Shown here: positions 33,462 to 43,788 of the stretch, piece after piece
How positions within the stretch are numbered: position 1 is the first letter of the stretch
Layout of the letters: every line of letters begins with the position of its first letter
NCBI GenBank assembly: GCA_017515985.1
Contig: JAFWDV010000009.1
Coordinates: 1-46,831 of the forward strand
Length of the DNA: 46,831 bases
From: Clostridia bacterium
GTDB lineage: Bacteria > Bacillota > Clostridia > TANB77 > CAG-508
Reading direction: 5' to 3'
The notes under the pieces: generated by a model
Told to the model about the DNA's origin: nothing
Seen by the model: the letters and a program-made list of their open reading frames with translations, nothing else
The model's database searches: none
Program-made: the position numbers and the translations under genes

Positions 33462-34688
33462 CTAATCGATATTTTTATCTTCCTTTTTAGTTTTATTTTT
33501 TTCAACCGGTCTATCAGAGCTTCTTTTAGCTCTATCAATATACTCTTTTCTTTTTATTATTATTGCCTTTATCTTAACTAATTCGCTTTGCATATCCTGA
33601 AAAATATCTAATAATTCATTAACCTCTTGATTCAAATCCATAGTTTCAGTTACAGACATATCAACAATGTCAGATTTTCTTTCATCATCAACAGCTACGT
33701 CATTTTGAGTAACTTTATATAAAGAATCATCAACAAATCCCTCTTCTGAAAGACATGTTTCCAATATTGCAGAGATATCATCATCTTCTTCATCGTAACT
33801 TACCCAATGTTGCTCTACATCTTCTTGAGATTGATTTTCTTCTGATAATTCTTCATCGCTCTTTGGTGATTCATCACCTTGCTCCTCTTTTGCATATACA
33901 CCTTTAATGTAACTTTTATAGTTAAAATCTTCAACTCTATCTGGCAACTCACAAAAATATGGTTCATCGCTTTCTTTATCTTGAAGAATACTTTTTAGCG
34001 AATAATCAATTGTAGTATAGTCATCGTTGTCATCACATTGTGAATACGCATTAATCTCTGCCTGCTCAGCTTTAGTGAAACGGTCTTCAAAAAAAGAGCT
34101 ACTTTCGTCTGTCATTTCATAATAATCATCATCCAGCTCTAAATCGATGTCTTCTTCATCTTCTAGCTCTTGCGCCTTAGCCATTTCCTCTTGTAGGTAT
34201 TCATAAAGTCTCCTTTTATCGTATTTACACGCAACATTATTACTTACTACAGTTATACCTTCTTCATCTTTCTTGCAATGCTTCAACAATATAAAGAAAG
34301 TAGCATTAGAAATGTATTCGAAATAATCAACGTTATCACCATTTTTCCTTAAGACTTTTTTTAGATATGCCCCTTCACCGATTTCGTCTCTACAACACAT
34401 ATATTCAATATTTAGTGGTTTGCACTTATACACAAATCTCCCATCTTTTGGTAGATAGAACATTCCCTTAAAATCAGTTCCATCCAAAGAAACCTGTACA
34501 GCGCCAGATTTCTCTGAAAATGTAACTGTACCATGCTCATAGTTTTCTATATTAATGACATTATCTCTCGATATGTTTCCCTTGCTATCAAAAAAATTTA
34601 ATCCCACAGCCTTTATTTTTGTATATAACAAAGACATACAATTATTTAAATAAAATTCATTTGCAGTTAATCTATCATTACTTTCCAT
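33462..34688 (-). CDS. Acidic hypothetical protein
   Basis: 408 residues from the ATG at 34688. The first ~165 residues look globular (alternating strands, VTFSEKSGAVQVSLDG, a CKPLNIEYMCC patch). The next ~170 are extremely acidic (EDEEDIDLELDDDYYEMTDE and similar). A helical segment and a basic tail of Lys/Arg/Asp follow. Not recognised. Directly upstream of deoB. The acidic middle could be a flexible linker or a nucleic-acid mimic. Confidence 0.68.
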   Translation of the reverse strand: MESNDRLTANEFYLNNCMSLLYTKIKAVGLNFFDSKGNISRDNVINIENYEHGTVTFSEKSGAVQVSLDGTDFKGMFYLPKDGRFVYKCKPLNIEYMCCRDEIGEGAYLKKVLRKNGDNVDYFEYISNATFFILLKHCKKDEEGITVVSNNVACKYDKRRLYEYLQEEMAKAQELEDEEDIDLELDDDYYEMTDESSSFFEDRFTKAEQAEINAYSQCDDNDDYTTIDYSLKSILQDKESDEPYFCELPDRVEDFNYKSYIKGVYAKEEQGDESPKSDEELSEENQSQEDVEQHWVSYDEEDDDISAILETCLSEEGFVDDSLYKVTQNDVAVDDERKSDIVDMSVTETMDLNQEVNELLDIFQDMQSELVKIKAIIIKRKEYIDRAKRSSDRPVEKNKTKKEDKNID

Positions 34689-34710
34689 CAATTACACATC
34701 CTTTAAATTT

Positions 34711-34790
34711 GGGGACGGACTCATTTTTTAAAGTTTACCGTCCTCAATTATTGTCTACTTCAAAAAATGAGTCCGTCCCCATTTTTCAAG
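34711..34790. repeat. GGGACGG palindromic element, copy 1 (3' of thrS)
   Basis: A perfect 19-base inverted repeat, GGGGACGGACTCATTTTTT (34711-34729) and its complement (34762-34780), with 32 bases between that contain a third partial core (ACCGTCCTCAA). It starts 4 bases past the thrS stop and likely also ends thrS transcription. Confidence 0.85.
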
Positions 34791-34793
34791 TTC

Positions 34794-36725
34794 TTATTTT
34801 TCATATACAAAATTATCAATTTCGTATTTTATTTTTGTTTTAAATTCTTCTAAATTCATTGCACCTACATCTCCATCTTTGTGAGATCTCACACCTACTG
34901 CGTTTTCTTCCATTTCTTTATTTCCAATTATAAGCATATATGGAACTTTTTCTAGCTGAGCTTCACGGATTTTATATCCGATTTTTTCATTTCTATCATC
35001 AAGTTTTGTTCTGATGTTTAATTTCAATAATTCATCTCTAACCTTTTTTGCATATTCCATATGGCTATCTGCTATTGGTAATATTTTTACTTGTACTGGT
35101 GCAAGCCATGTTGGAAGATTTCCTTTTGTTTCTTCTAATAAGAATGCCATAAATCTATCTGATGTTCCTAAGATAGCTCTGTGGATAACAACTGGTCTGT
35201 GGTCTTTTCCATCTTCTCCTACATATGTTAAATCAAATCTTTCTGGTAATGCAAAGTCTAATTGACATGTAGAAACAGTTACATCATGTCCTAATGCTGA
35301 TTTAATTTGAACATCTAGTTTTGGTCCATAGAATGCTGCTTCTCCTTCTGCTTCATAGAAGTCAACTCCCATTTCTTTTAATATCTCACGTAATTGAGAT
35401 TCTGCTGTTTCCCACATTTCATCATTGTCAATGTATTTTACCTTATCATTTTTATCTCTTAAAGATAATCTAAATCTATAGTCTTCAAATCCAAAATCTT
35501 TGTATACAGATAAAATTAATTTAACAACTTGTCCAAATTCTTCTTTAATTTGATCTGGTCTTACGAATAAATGCGCATCGTTTTGACACATTTGACGTAC
35601 TCTTTCCAAGCCACAAACAGCACCGCTATTTTCCCATCTAAAATCGTGAGCAAGCTCTCCAATTTTGATTGGTAAATCTTTGTATGAGCGAAGTTCGTTT
35701 TTGTATATAAGCATGTGATGTGGACAGTTCATTGGTCTTAATACTAATGATTCATTGTCCATTTCCATTGGTGGGAACATATCATCTTTGTAGTGATCCC
35801 AGTGTCCACTTGTTTTATATAATTCAACATTTGCAAGTGATGGAGTATATACATGCCAGTATCCTAGAGCAAGTTCTTTATCTTGAATGTATCTTTCCAA
35901 AGTTCTTCTGATTGTTGCTCCATTTGGTAAATACATTGGAAGCCCGGCACCTACTAATTTATGAGTCATAAATAATTTTAAATCCTTACCGATTTTTCTA
36001 TGATCACGCTCTTTTGCTTCTTCTTGTAATTTAATAAATTCTTCTATTTGGCTAGCTTTTGGGAATGATACTGCATATACTCTTTGAAGCATTTTATTCT
36101 TTTCGCTTCCCTTCCAGTATGCACCAGAATTAGCTAAAAGTTTAACTGATTTTACTTTTCCTGTACTTGCTAAGTGTGGTCCAGCACAAAGATCAGTAAA
36201 TTCACCTTGTTTGTAGAAAGATATTTCTTCTCCTTCTGGCAAATCATTTATTAATTCAACTTTATATGGTTCATCTGCCATTAACTTTAAAGCTTCACTT
36301 CTTGGAAGTGTAAATCTTTCGATTGGTAAATCTTCTTTAATTATTTTCTTCATTTCAGCTTCAATTTTCTCTTTGTCTTCATCGCTAAAATGCTTTTCCA
36401 CATCGAAATCATAATAAAATCCATCATCTATAGCTGGTCCAATTGCAAGTTTTGTTTCTGGAAATAATCTTTTAACTGCTTGAGCCATTATGTGTGATGT
36501 TGTGTGCCAATAAGCTTTTTTTCCATCTAAATCACTATCAAATGTTAAGATTTCAAGTTTGCAATCTTTTTTTATTTCATATCTGATATCTACAACTTCG
36601 CCGTTAACACGTCCAGCTGTAGCCATTCTTGCTAAGCCTTCGCTAATTTTTTTAGCAACATCTAAAACACTGCTACCTTGCTCCACTTCTAATATAGAGC
36701 CATCTTTTAATTCTACTTTAATCAT
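34794..36725 (-). CDS. thrS: Threonyl-tRNA synthetase
   Basis: 643 residues, full length: TGS domain (1-62), second additional (editing) domain with HTTSHIMAQAV (~73) and GGPH-like CAGPHLAS, class II catalytic core with motif 2 FRWENSGAVCGLERVR, MNCPHHM zinc-site segment and motif 3 HRAILGTSDRF, then the anticodon domain. Charges tRNA-Thr and edits Ser-tRNA-Thr. Transcribed from 37006-37033 through a T-box, so it responds to uncharged tRNA-Thr. GGAGG precedes the ATG. Confidence 0.97.
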   Translation of the reverse strand: MIKVELKDGSILEVEQGSSVLDVAKKISEGLARMATAGRVNGEVVDIRYEIKKDCKLEILTFDSDLDGKKAYWHTTSHIMAQAVKRLFPETKLAIGPAIDDGFYYDFDVEKHFSDEDKEKIEAEMKKIIKEDLPIERFTLPRSEALKLMADEPYKVELINDLPEGEEISFYKQGEFTDLCAGPHLASTGKVKSVKLLANSGAYWKGSEKNKMLQRVYAVSFPKASQIEEFIKLQEEAKERDHRKIGKDLKLFMTHKLVGAGLPMYLPNGATIRRTLERYIQDKELALGYWHVYTPSLANVELYKTSGHWDHYKDDMFPPMEMDNESLVLRPMNCPHHMLIYKNELRSYKDLPIKIGELAHDFRWENSGAVCGLERVRQMCQNDAHLFVRPDQIKEEFGQVVKLILSVYKDFGFEDYRFRLSLRDKNDKVKYIDNDEMWETAESQLREILKEMGVDFYEAEGEAAFYGPKLDVQIKSALGHDVTVSTCQLDFALPERFDLTYVGEDGKDHRPVVIHRAILGTSDRFMAFLLEETKGNLPTWLAPVQVKILPIADSHMEYAKKVRDELLKLNIRTKLDDRNEKIGYKIREAQLEKVPYMLIIGNKEMEENAVGVRSHKDGDVGAMNLEEFKTKIKYEIDNFVYEK

Positions 36726-36767
36726 AAAAACCTCCTTCTAGTCTCTGGAGTTTTTTGCTTATTATAC

Positions 36768-36810
36768 AAAAAACTCCTAAAGACTATTACATAATAATCT
36801 TTAGGAGTGC
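36768..36810 (-). terminator. T-box terminator of thrS
   Basis: ACTCCTAAAGA and TCTTTAGGAGT form a long stem with an A+T-rich loop, followed by TTTTTTG. It competes with the antiterminator. Confidence 0.9.
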
Positions 36811-36999
36811 TTATAAATGGCACGGTTCCATCCTATTTTTTACTTAATTAAACTTTTAACGCAAGCTATACGTCCAACTTTTAATTGGCAACAATGAGGT
36901 AGTTTTTCAAATATATTTTTAAGACCAGCTTTCAGCGCAATCCGCAGGTCCTCTCTGATAAAAAGTGATATTCTACTTTGTCTCATTTACGTTTTTGAT
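36768..36999 (-). promoter_or_regulatory. T-box riboswitch of thrS
   Basis: The antiterminator core ATAGGATGGAACCGTG lies at 36820-36835. The terminator (next entry) follows. Stem I is closed by AATGAG (36982-36987) with CTCATT (36893-36898). The GCTGAAAGCTGGTC distal-loop region lies near 36925-36938. On the 3' side of stem I, after GAAAAACT, the triplet ACC (36898-36900) fits a threonine specifier. It senses tRNA-Thr charging and permits thrS expression when uncharged tRNA binds. Confidence 0.88.
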
Positions 37000-37005
37000 G
37001 TTTAT

Positions 37006-37033
37006 ATTATATACCTTTTTGATAAAATGTCAA
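37006..37033 (-). promoter_or_regulatory. Sigma-A promoter of the thrS T-box
   Basis: TTGACA (37028-37033), a 16-base spacer and TATAAT (37006-37011). Confidence 0.75.
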
Positions 37034-37035
37034 TA

Positions 37036-37084
37036 AGAGATGGCTCTCTTTTGCTCAATTTTGAGTCAATCAAAAACCATCTCT
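37036..37084 (-). terminator. Hairpin after the WG-repeat gene
   Basis: AGAGATGG (37036-37043) and CCATCTCT (37077-37084), with an inner CTCAA/TTGAG helix. There is no clear T-run because the thrS promoter starts directly after it. Confidence 0.5.
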
Positions 37085-37090
37085 CCCAAA

Positions 37091-38551
37091 TTATATATCT
37101 TTTCTTAAATTCAATGTATGTACTTTTGAAGTTGCTCTATCTATAATATGATTTACGTAGTAGTTCTCTTCATCATTTTCAATTTTCTTAAATACTTCAG
37201 TTAATGATACAGCAATTCTTTCACCTGTATCGGCATTATAAACCCCATAGAATCCTTTTTCACGATTATATAAGAATACAACACCAGTTATATCATCCTT
37301 CAATCCTGGCACAATAACTGTTGAATCTCCGCTTTGTGCTAAATTACAACCTATATCCGCATATTGTGGCTCAATTAACTTGTTTCCATCTATGCTATAT
37401 AATCCCCACATACCGTTTGATTTTACAGGAACATATTTATTGTTCAATATATATTTGCACGTTAAATCAGAATAGCTCTCTTCTTTAACACCTATTTCAT
37501 CAAACTGAATTGGAATCACGATTTTACCTTCATTATCAATAACTCCATATTTAGATGATTGCTTAACTATAAAATAGTTGAAATCATTAGTTGCAACTTT
37601 TATATCTTCATATTGAGTATTCATATTTTTCTCAACTTCTTGATTTTTTGTATTTACGTACAAAATTCCTTTTTGGCTATCGTTGCTAGTTATAACATAA
37701 AATGTGTTTGTACCCTCATTGAATTCTATTTCACTATATTTACAACTTGCAACATACGAACTTTCCTTATTTGCATCTGTGTAACTAGCTACGCCAAGAT
37801 TTCCGTCTGCATCTTTAACTATAACCATTCCATACTTTAAAAGCCTTTTATTTCTGTAATTATATTCACTTGAACTAACCATATCAGCTCTTAGCTTTTT
37901 AGCCCTGTTTTCTAATTGATCTAAGCTATAAATAGACAAAGTATTATTTTTTTGATTATATGACATTGCAACATCAAAACCAAGATTTATTGCTTCAGTA
38001 CTTCCATATAACTCGTTATTTACTAATCTTATACTATCACCTATTGTAAAATACTCAAAATCAACTTTTGGAGCCTCTTCAATTTCCTCAAATCCATCCT
38101 CGCTCGTGCTTTTTTGTTTCTTTGCATCTTTTGTCTCATCTTCATTTAACTCAATTGCTTTGTACACTTTATTTGAATTTGCAATAAACGAAGTATAAAT
38201 ATTATCAACCTTTATTTGACATTTTGTTTTATCTTCACCCTTTTTCTTATATTCACTATTATAGAATTGTCGATTCAAAAGAGTTGATAATTGTCTAATT
38301 GAAACATATACATTACCATTTTCAACAAGAACTCTTCCTTTATCATCTTTTAGTAAAAAATCATCACTAATTTTTTCTATCTTCTTATCATCAACATAAC
38401 ACTTTAGCGTTTTTGCTTTTACAACATTTCTGCATATTACTAGTACTATGCAAATTACCACAAGTATTACTATTGCCTTTATTAAGAAACTAAAAATCTT
38501 TCTTCTTTTTTCTTGCTCATATATTAATTCATTTTCGTCAACTAAAGTCAT
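37091..38551 (-). CDS. Membrane-anchored WG-repeat protein
   Basis: 486 residues. A short cytoplasmic start, one membrane helix (~21-42), then a copper-amine-oxidase-N-like stalk (VYVSIRQLSTLLNRQFYN, with a second half around GFDVAMSYNQKNNTL), then WG repeats such as KYGVIDNEGKIVIPIQFDEI and MWGLYSIDGNKLIEPQYADI. The domain set is typical of exported clostridial proteins of unknown role. The topology puts the repeats outside. It follows tgt by 43 bases with a GAAAGGATG site. Confidence 0.85.
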   Translation of the reverse strand: MTLVDENELIYEQEKRRKIFSFLIKAIVILVVICIVLVICRNVVKAKTLKCYVDDKKIEKISDDFLLKDDKGRVLVENGNVYVSIRQLSTLLNRQFYNSEYKKKGEDKTKCQIKVDNIYTSFIANSNKVYKAIELNEDETKDAKKQKSTSEDGFEEIEEAPKVDFEYFTIGDSIRLVNNELYGSTEAINLGFDVAMSYNQKNNTLSIYSLDQLENRAKKLRADMVSSSEYNYRNKRLLKYGMVIVKDADGNLGVASYTDANKESSYVASCKYSEIEFNEGTNTFYVITSNDSQKGILYVNTKNQEVEKNMNTQYEDIKVATNDFNYFIVKQSSKYGVIDNEGKIVIPIQFDEIGVKEESYSDLTCKYILNNKYVPVKSNGMWGLYSIDGNKLIEPQYADIGCNLAQSGDSTVIVPGLKDDITGVVFLYNREKGFYGVYNADTGERIAVSLTEVFKKIENDEENYYVNHIIDRATSKVHTLNLRKDI

Positions 38552-38594
38552 TTTTACATCCTTTCTAAGAAAAAATCTTTTCTATATCATTACA

Positions 38595-39758
<1,164 letters not shown>

Positions 39759-39786
39759 TTAATGTCTGCTTTTTTATATTTGCTTT

Positions 39787-39814
39787 AAAAATGAGTCCGT
39801 CCCTATTTTTCAAG
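39787..39814. repeat. GGGACGG element, copy 2 (single arm, overlapping the queA stop)
   Basis: 28 bases that match copy 1 (34763-34790) with one substitution. The single difference (C to T on the plus strand) turns TGG into TAG on the minus strand, which is the queA stop codon. No opposite arm is present. Confidence 0.8.
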
Positions 39815-40843
39815 ACCGGCACCAATATACATTGCATCTCCAAAACTAAAAAATCTATATTTTTCTTCAACAGCTTTCTTATAACTATCTAATACAAACT
39901 CTCTTCCAGCAAAAGCTGACACTAGCATAACTAGTGTTGATTCTGGCAAATGGAAATTTGTTATCAATGCATCCATGCATTTGAATTTATAACCTGGATA
40001 TATGTATATATTGGTATCACCTTCAACTGCTCTTACCATTCCATTTTCATCTGCAACAGATTCTAAAACTCTGCATGAAGTTGTTCCTACAGCAATTATT
40101 CTTCCACCATTTTTTCTTGTATTGTTTATTTTATCAGCATCTTCTTGTTTTATATAATAATGCTCTGTATGCATATCATGATCTTCTATATTTTCCTCTT
40201 TTACAGGTCTAAATGTACCTATTCCTACATGCAATGTAACATTTGCAATTTCTACACCTTTATTCTTTATTCGATCTAGTAAATCTTCTGTAAAATGTAA
40301 TCCTGCAGTTGGTGCTGCAGCTGATCCATCATATTTTGCATATACGGTTTGGTACATCTCTTTCTTTTCTAGCTTTTCCTTTATGTATGGTGGAAGTGGC
40401 ATCAAACCAATTTGATCTAAAATTTCATTGAAAATTCCATCATATTCGAATTTTACCTTTCTATTTCCACCTTCCATTTTATCTATGATTTCAGCTTTTA
40501 ATAATCCATTCCCAAAACTAACCCTTGCACCTGGCATCAATTTTTTTCCTGGTCTTACCATAACTTCCCACTCATCGCCTTCAAGCCTTTTTAAAAGTAA
40601 AAACTCAACGTTAGCTCCAGTTACTTCTTTTACTCCGTATAATCTTGCAGGGATTACTTTGGTATTATTCCTAACCAAACAATCTCCTGGTTTTAAATAA
40701 TCCAAAATATCTTTAAAGACCTTATGCTCTACTGTTTTATTTTCTTTGTCTAGTACCATAAGCCTTGCCTCATCACGTTTTTCTATTGGTGTTTGAGCAA
40801 TAAGCTCTTTTGGTAAATCATAGTTAAAATCTGATAATTTCAT
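39803..40843 (-). CDS. queA: S-adenosylmethionine:tRNA ribosyltransferase-isomerase
   Basis: 346 residues. Transfers and isomerises the ribosyl part of SAM onto preQ1-tRNA to give epoxyqueuosine. The N-terminal [23 protein letters not shown] and APTAGLHFT are family signatures, and [11 protein letters not shown] is where QueA normally ends. The extra residues GAGLEK and the stop codon lie in the repeat element at 39787-39814. GAAAGGAA precedes the ATG. It is co-transcribed with tgt. Confidence 0.96.
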   Translation of the reverse strand: MKLSDFNYDLPKELIAQTPIEKRDEARLMVLDKENKTVEHKVFKDILDYLKPGDCLVRNNTKVIPARLYGVKEVTGANVEFLLLKRLEGDEWEVMVRPGKKLMPGARVSFGNGLLKAEIIDKMEGGNRKVKFEYDGIFNEILDQIGLMPLPPYIKEKLEKKEMYQTVYAKYDGSAAAPTAGLHFTEDLLDRIKNKGVEIANVTLHVGIGTFRPVKEENIEDHDMHTEHYYIKQEDADKINNTRKNGGRIIAVGTTSCRVLESVADENGMVRAVEGDTNIYIYPGYKFKCMDALITNFHLPESTLVMLVSAFAGREFVLDSYKKAVEEKYRFFSFGDAMYIGAGLEK

Positions 40844-40874
40844 TTATATTTCCTTTCAGCTTAGATATTATTGT

Positions 40875-42173
40875 TTATTGTTTTGCAACTAATTTTATTC
40901 TCTCGATTATATTCGTTACATCTTCAAAATCATCTGCAATTTTGTATTTGCAGAAATTTTCATCCTTTATAGGCTTTAATTTATATATTTGAGTATCAAG
41001 GCCCAATTTCTCATCACTTATATTGGAATTCATATAATCTTTATACCAATTATATAAACCAATAGAAGCTTGCTTTTTGTACCCATAATTTTCATTGCTA
41101 TGAAGTGCAGGTACATTAAATCCATATTTAACAGCGTTTTTCTCTAACGAATGTAAGAATTCGTGGACAAATACTTCCTCTGGAAATACGTTGCTATTTT
41201 CATCATATACATATATGTTAGATGATTTAGACGAAGGCATTCTAATATTCGAAAATCCTACATCTCCATATTCCATACTTCCTAAACCAATCCAATCTTT
41301 AACTGGTATACTTGTATATTCGTCATTCAATCTAGTACATACAAAAATATGATCAAATTTTTTTCCTTCAGTATACTTATCAATTACATTTGAAATATCA
41401 CTTGGATCGATATAATATCCATTATTCTCATCGTATGATAACTTGTCTACGGTTTCATTTAAGTCAAATACTTGGTATGCTACTTCAATTTTACCATCAC
41501 TCATATCTGACAAAGTATTTTGAAATCTTTCCATACAATTATTTATTTGTTTAACATCATCTTCTGACATTTGATATTGGTACCTGTTTTCAGAAATTGT
41601 AACATCTGTATCTTTAAGTATAAAACATGCAAAATTCCATTTATTATCTTCCTCTACAGAGCCTTCCTCAAGTTGCATATCAGAAAACCATGCAGATCCC
41701 TTAACATTACCATTATTTGAATTTCCACCAAGCATAAATGCAATTTTTAATTCATCGTTTTGCTTAGAATTAAATGATAATTCAACTTTCTTCCAATCAC
41801 TTGTTCCAACAACACACTCTGATTCCTCTTCAGAATCCAATATACTTATTTTTGCACCACTATTTTTATATGTTTCATCTAATACATCTACATTCTCAGT
41901 TTTTATCATACAGCTTACCCTGTATGGTGTATTTTTCTTAAGTTTAACATTTTTATAAAATGCTGCATTGTTATATTCACTATTTTCTATTTTATAACTG
42001 TTCATACTAGAACACTTTACTTTGTTATCACGGGTGAAATGAGTTATTCCTGCAATCGAAAGTGTCTTTTTAAAGTAACCATATCCTGTTTTCTTATATA
42101 AACTGTTCATTATGAAAATTCCTATAAGAGCAAAAATAGCTATAAAAAGCACATTTTTTAGAATTCTTTTCAT
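40875..42173 (-). CDS. Exported zinc metalloprotease-like protein with a carbohydrate-binding-like domain
   Basis: 432 residues. A basic start and one membrane helix (~5-24) act as a signal anchor. Residues ~55-170 form a beta-rich domain like CBM_4_9 (YRVSCMIKTENV ... DWKKVELSFNSKQ ... AWFSDMQLEEG). The C-terminal half holds HEFLH (337-341), a zinc HExxH, with a candidate third ligand His at 358. The substrate is unknown. It has a sharp promoter at 42204-42232 and GGGGG before the ATG. queA follows by 31 bases. Confidence 0.75.
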   Translation of the reverse strand: MKRILKNVLFIAIFALIGIFIMNSLYKKTGYGYFKKTLSIAGITHFTRDNKVKCSSMNSYKIENSEYNNAAFYKNVKLKKNTPYRVSCMIKTENVDVLDETYKNSGAKISILDSEEESECVVGTSDWKKVELSFNSKQNDELKIAFMLGGNSNNGNVKGSAWFSDMQLEEGSVEEDNKWNFACFILKDTDVTISENRYQYQMSEDDVKQINNCMERFQNTLSDMSDGKIEVAYQVFDLNETVDKLSYDENNGYYIDPSDISNVIDKYTEGKKFDHIFVCTRLNDEYTSIPVKDWIGLGSMEYGDVGFSNIRMPSSKSSNIYVYDENSNVFPEEVFVHEFLHSLEKNAVKYGFNVPALHSNENYGYKKQASIGLYNWYKDYMNSNISDEKLGLDTQIYKLKPIKDENFCKYKIADDFEDVTNIIERIKLVAKQ

Positions 42174-42203
42174 AAAACCCCCAATTAAACTATTATGTCA
42201 TCC

Positions 42204-42232
42204 ATTATATCAAATTTTAAGCGAAATTTCAA
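42204..42232 (-). promoter_or_regulatory. Sigma-A promoter of the metalloprotease-queA-tgt unit
   Basis: TTGAAA (42227-42232), a 17-base spacer and TATAAT (42204-42209). Confidence 0.75.
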
Positions 42233-42262
42233 GTTTTTTTAAGAAAGACAGAGGAAATTTTA

Positions 42263-42292
42263 GGGACGGAGAAAATTTTTTCCTCCGTCCCC
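42263..42292. repeat. GGGACGG palindromic element, copy 3 (3' of greA)
   Basis: GGGACGGAG (42263-42271) and CTCCGTCCC (42283-42291) form a perfect 9-base GC-rich stem around an A/T centre. It lies 8 bases past the greA stop. The core is the same as copies 1 and 2, the flanking bases differ. It may also end greA transcription. Confidence 0.7.
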
Positions 42293-42299
42293 ATAATTT

Positions 42300-42779
42300 T
42301 TATTTTGTAATTGATAAAATTTTATATTTAACAACTCCTGCAGGAGCCTCTACATCAACTGTTTGGTTCTTTTTAGCACCTAATAATGCTTTACCTATTG
42401 GTGACTCATTAGATATTCTGTTTTGCTCTAAATCAACTTCTGTTGATCCAACTATTGTATATGTGATTTCTTCATCAAACTCAATATCTAATAATTTTAC
42501 TGTATTTCCAATTTGAACAGTCTTTGTATCAATTTCAGATTCATCTATTATCTTTGCATATCTGATTTTGTTTTCTAATTCATTTATCATATTCTCATTT
42601 TCTGCTTGAGCATTCTTAGCTTCATCATACTCTGAATTCTCTGATAAATCACCAAATCCTAATGCAATTTTTATACGCTCTGATATTTCTGCTCTTTTTT
42701 CTGTTTTTAAATATTCTAATTCTTTTTCTAAATTTTCAAAACCTTCTTGGGTTAGTATAACTGCCTTACTTTCTTCCAT
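42300..42779 (-). CDS. greA: Transcription elongation factor GreA
   Basis: 159 residues from the ATG at 42779; a TTG two codons upstream is too close to the AAAGGATG site. The N-terminal coiled coil ([21 protein letters not shown]) and [17 protein letters not shown] are family signatures, with the acidic tip that enters the polymerase channel. The C-terminal FKBP-like domain has [12 protein letters not shown]. Rescues backtracked RNA polymerase. Confidence 0.95.
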   Translation of the reverse strand: MEESKAVILTQEGFENLEKELEYLKTEKRAEISERIKIALGFGDLSENSEYDEAKNAQAENENMINELENKIRYAKIIDESEIDTKTVQIGNTVKLLDIEFDEEITYTIVGSTEVDLEQNRISNESPIGKALLGAKKNQTVDVEAPAGVVKYKILSITK

Positions 42780-42838
42780 ATGCAATCATCCTTTCTTTGT
42801 CTTTTTGTATTTTTTCTCATCCTAAAATCCAAGATATC

Positions 42839-43747
42839 TTAATCCTTTTTTTTAATTTTGTCAAGCTTTATTGAACTTTTTGTATAATTATTTTTGAGCT
42901 CCTTATCGCTAATTTCTCGCTCTTGCCCAAAAACAGCTTTAATATAGCATTTATCTTCGTTTATCATACTTTGAATGCTATTATAATCCATATTACACAT
43001 ATAGCTCTCATAAATAGTAGTATCATCATATTTCTCTTTATTTATTAACGTATCTACATCTCTTTTCTCATATTTTATCCCTATTCCCTCTATGACCACA
43101 CCGTGAAAGCTATTCTTCATAATTAAGCTATTTGAGCTCAAATTAATAATTATGCAATTTCTATTAATGCAGTACCTGTCAAAAAAAGTATTGTCATAAT
43201 CAAAGTTTACAATTATCTTAGCATCTTTTAATGATTTTTTTTTATTATTAGAAATTGAAAAAATAAGGTTATCATCTTTCTGTAATTTTTTATCAAGCCT
43301 GTCTAATTTTCTTATTTTTTGAGTTACAATATTTATGTTTTTAAACATGTATCCTAAGCCATATATATACTCCATGTTTTGGTCGTTATCCATAGCAACA
43401 TGTATGTATTCTTTACGAAAATCACACGCTACAATGTTTTCAATATATTCGAGTAACTTTATAAGCATATTCTTAAGTATTAGTTTTCCATCAAAATATA
43501 AATTTTTATCGAATTTAAAAACTTGATTTATACTTTTTGACAGTACTATTTTGCTTTTTAATATTGGTATAAATTTGTATATTTTTTCCACTGCTCTCTT
43601 ATCTATCTTAGCTCTATTTAATAATAACGCTCTTTTATTTTCATCTATTTCTATTTCCTTACACTTTATAAAAAATTTACTATATAATTTATAAAAGAAT
43701 TTTTGCTGTATACCGTCATCAAAATCAATATAATATACAAATATCAT
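42839..43747 (-). CDS. Hypothetical protein, very A+T-rich
   Basis: 302 residues, not recognised. Rich in Ile, Asn, Lys, Asp and Tyr, with no signal peptide or membrane helix. Alternating hydrophobic strands (DAKIIVNFDYDN, CIIINLSSN, GVVIEGIGIKY) suggest an alpha/beta, Rossmann-like layout. The start has only AGGTG as ribosome site, and that lies in the 3' arm of the hairpin at 43754-43780. So its expression should depend on that structure. Next gene is greA after about 60 bases. Confidence 0.68.
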   Translation of the reverse strand: MIFVYYIDFDDGIQQKFFYKLYSKFFIKCKEIEIDENKRALLLNRAKIDKRAVEKIYKFIPILKSKIVLSKSINQVFKFDKNLYFDGKLILKNMLIKLLEYIENIVACDFRKEYIHVAMDNDQNMEYIYGLGYMFKNINIVTQKIRKLDRLDKKLQKDDNLIFSISNNKKKSLKDAKIIVNFDYDNTFFDRYCINRNCIIINLSSNSLIMKNSFHGVVIEGIGIKYEKRDVDTLINKEKYDDTTIYESYMCNMDYNSIQSMINEDKCYIKAVFGQEREISDKELKNNYTKSSIKLDKIKKKD

Positions 43748-43751
43748 AAAA

Positions 43752-43780
43752 AAACACCTACCATAAGTATATGTAGGTGT
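43752..43780 (-). terminator. Terminator-like hairpin overlapping the next ribosome site
   Basis: ACACCTAC (43754-43761) and GTAGGTGT (43773-43780) form a perfect 8-base stem, followed by seven T on the minus strand and then directly the ATG of the 302-residue gene. It ends GH18 transcription in part, and it hides AGGTG. Confidence 0.8.
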
Positions 43781-43788
43781 CTTTATTT

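Noticed and set aside
36830..36999. A tRNA gene in the thrS leader
   Set aside because: The folded elements match a T-box (antiterminator core, terminator) and no cloverleaf or CCA end is seen. I found no tRNA gene anywhere in the window.
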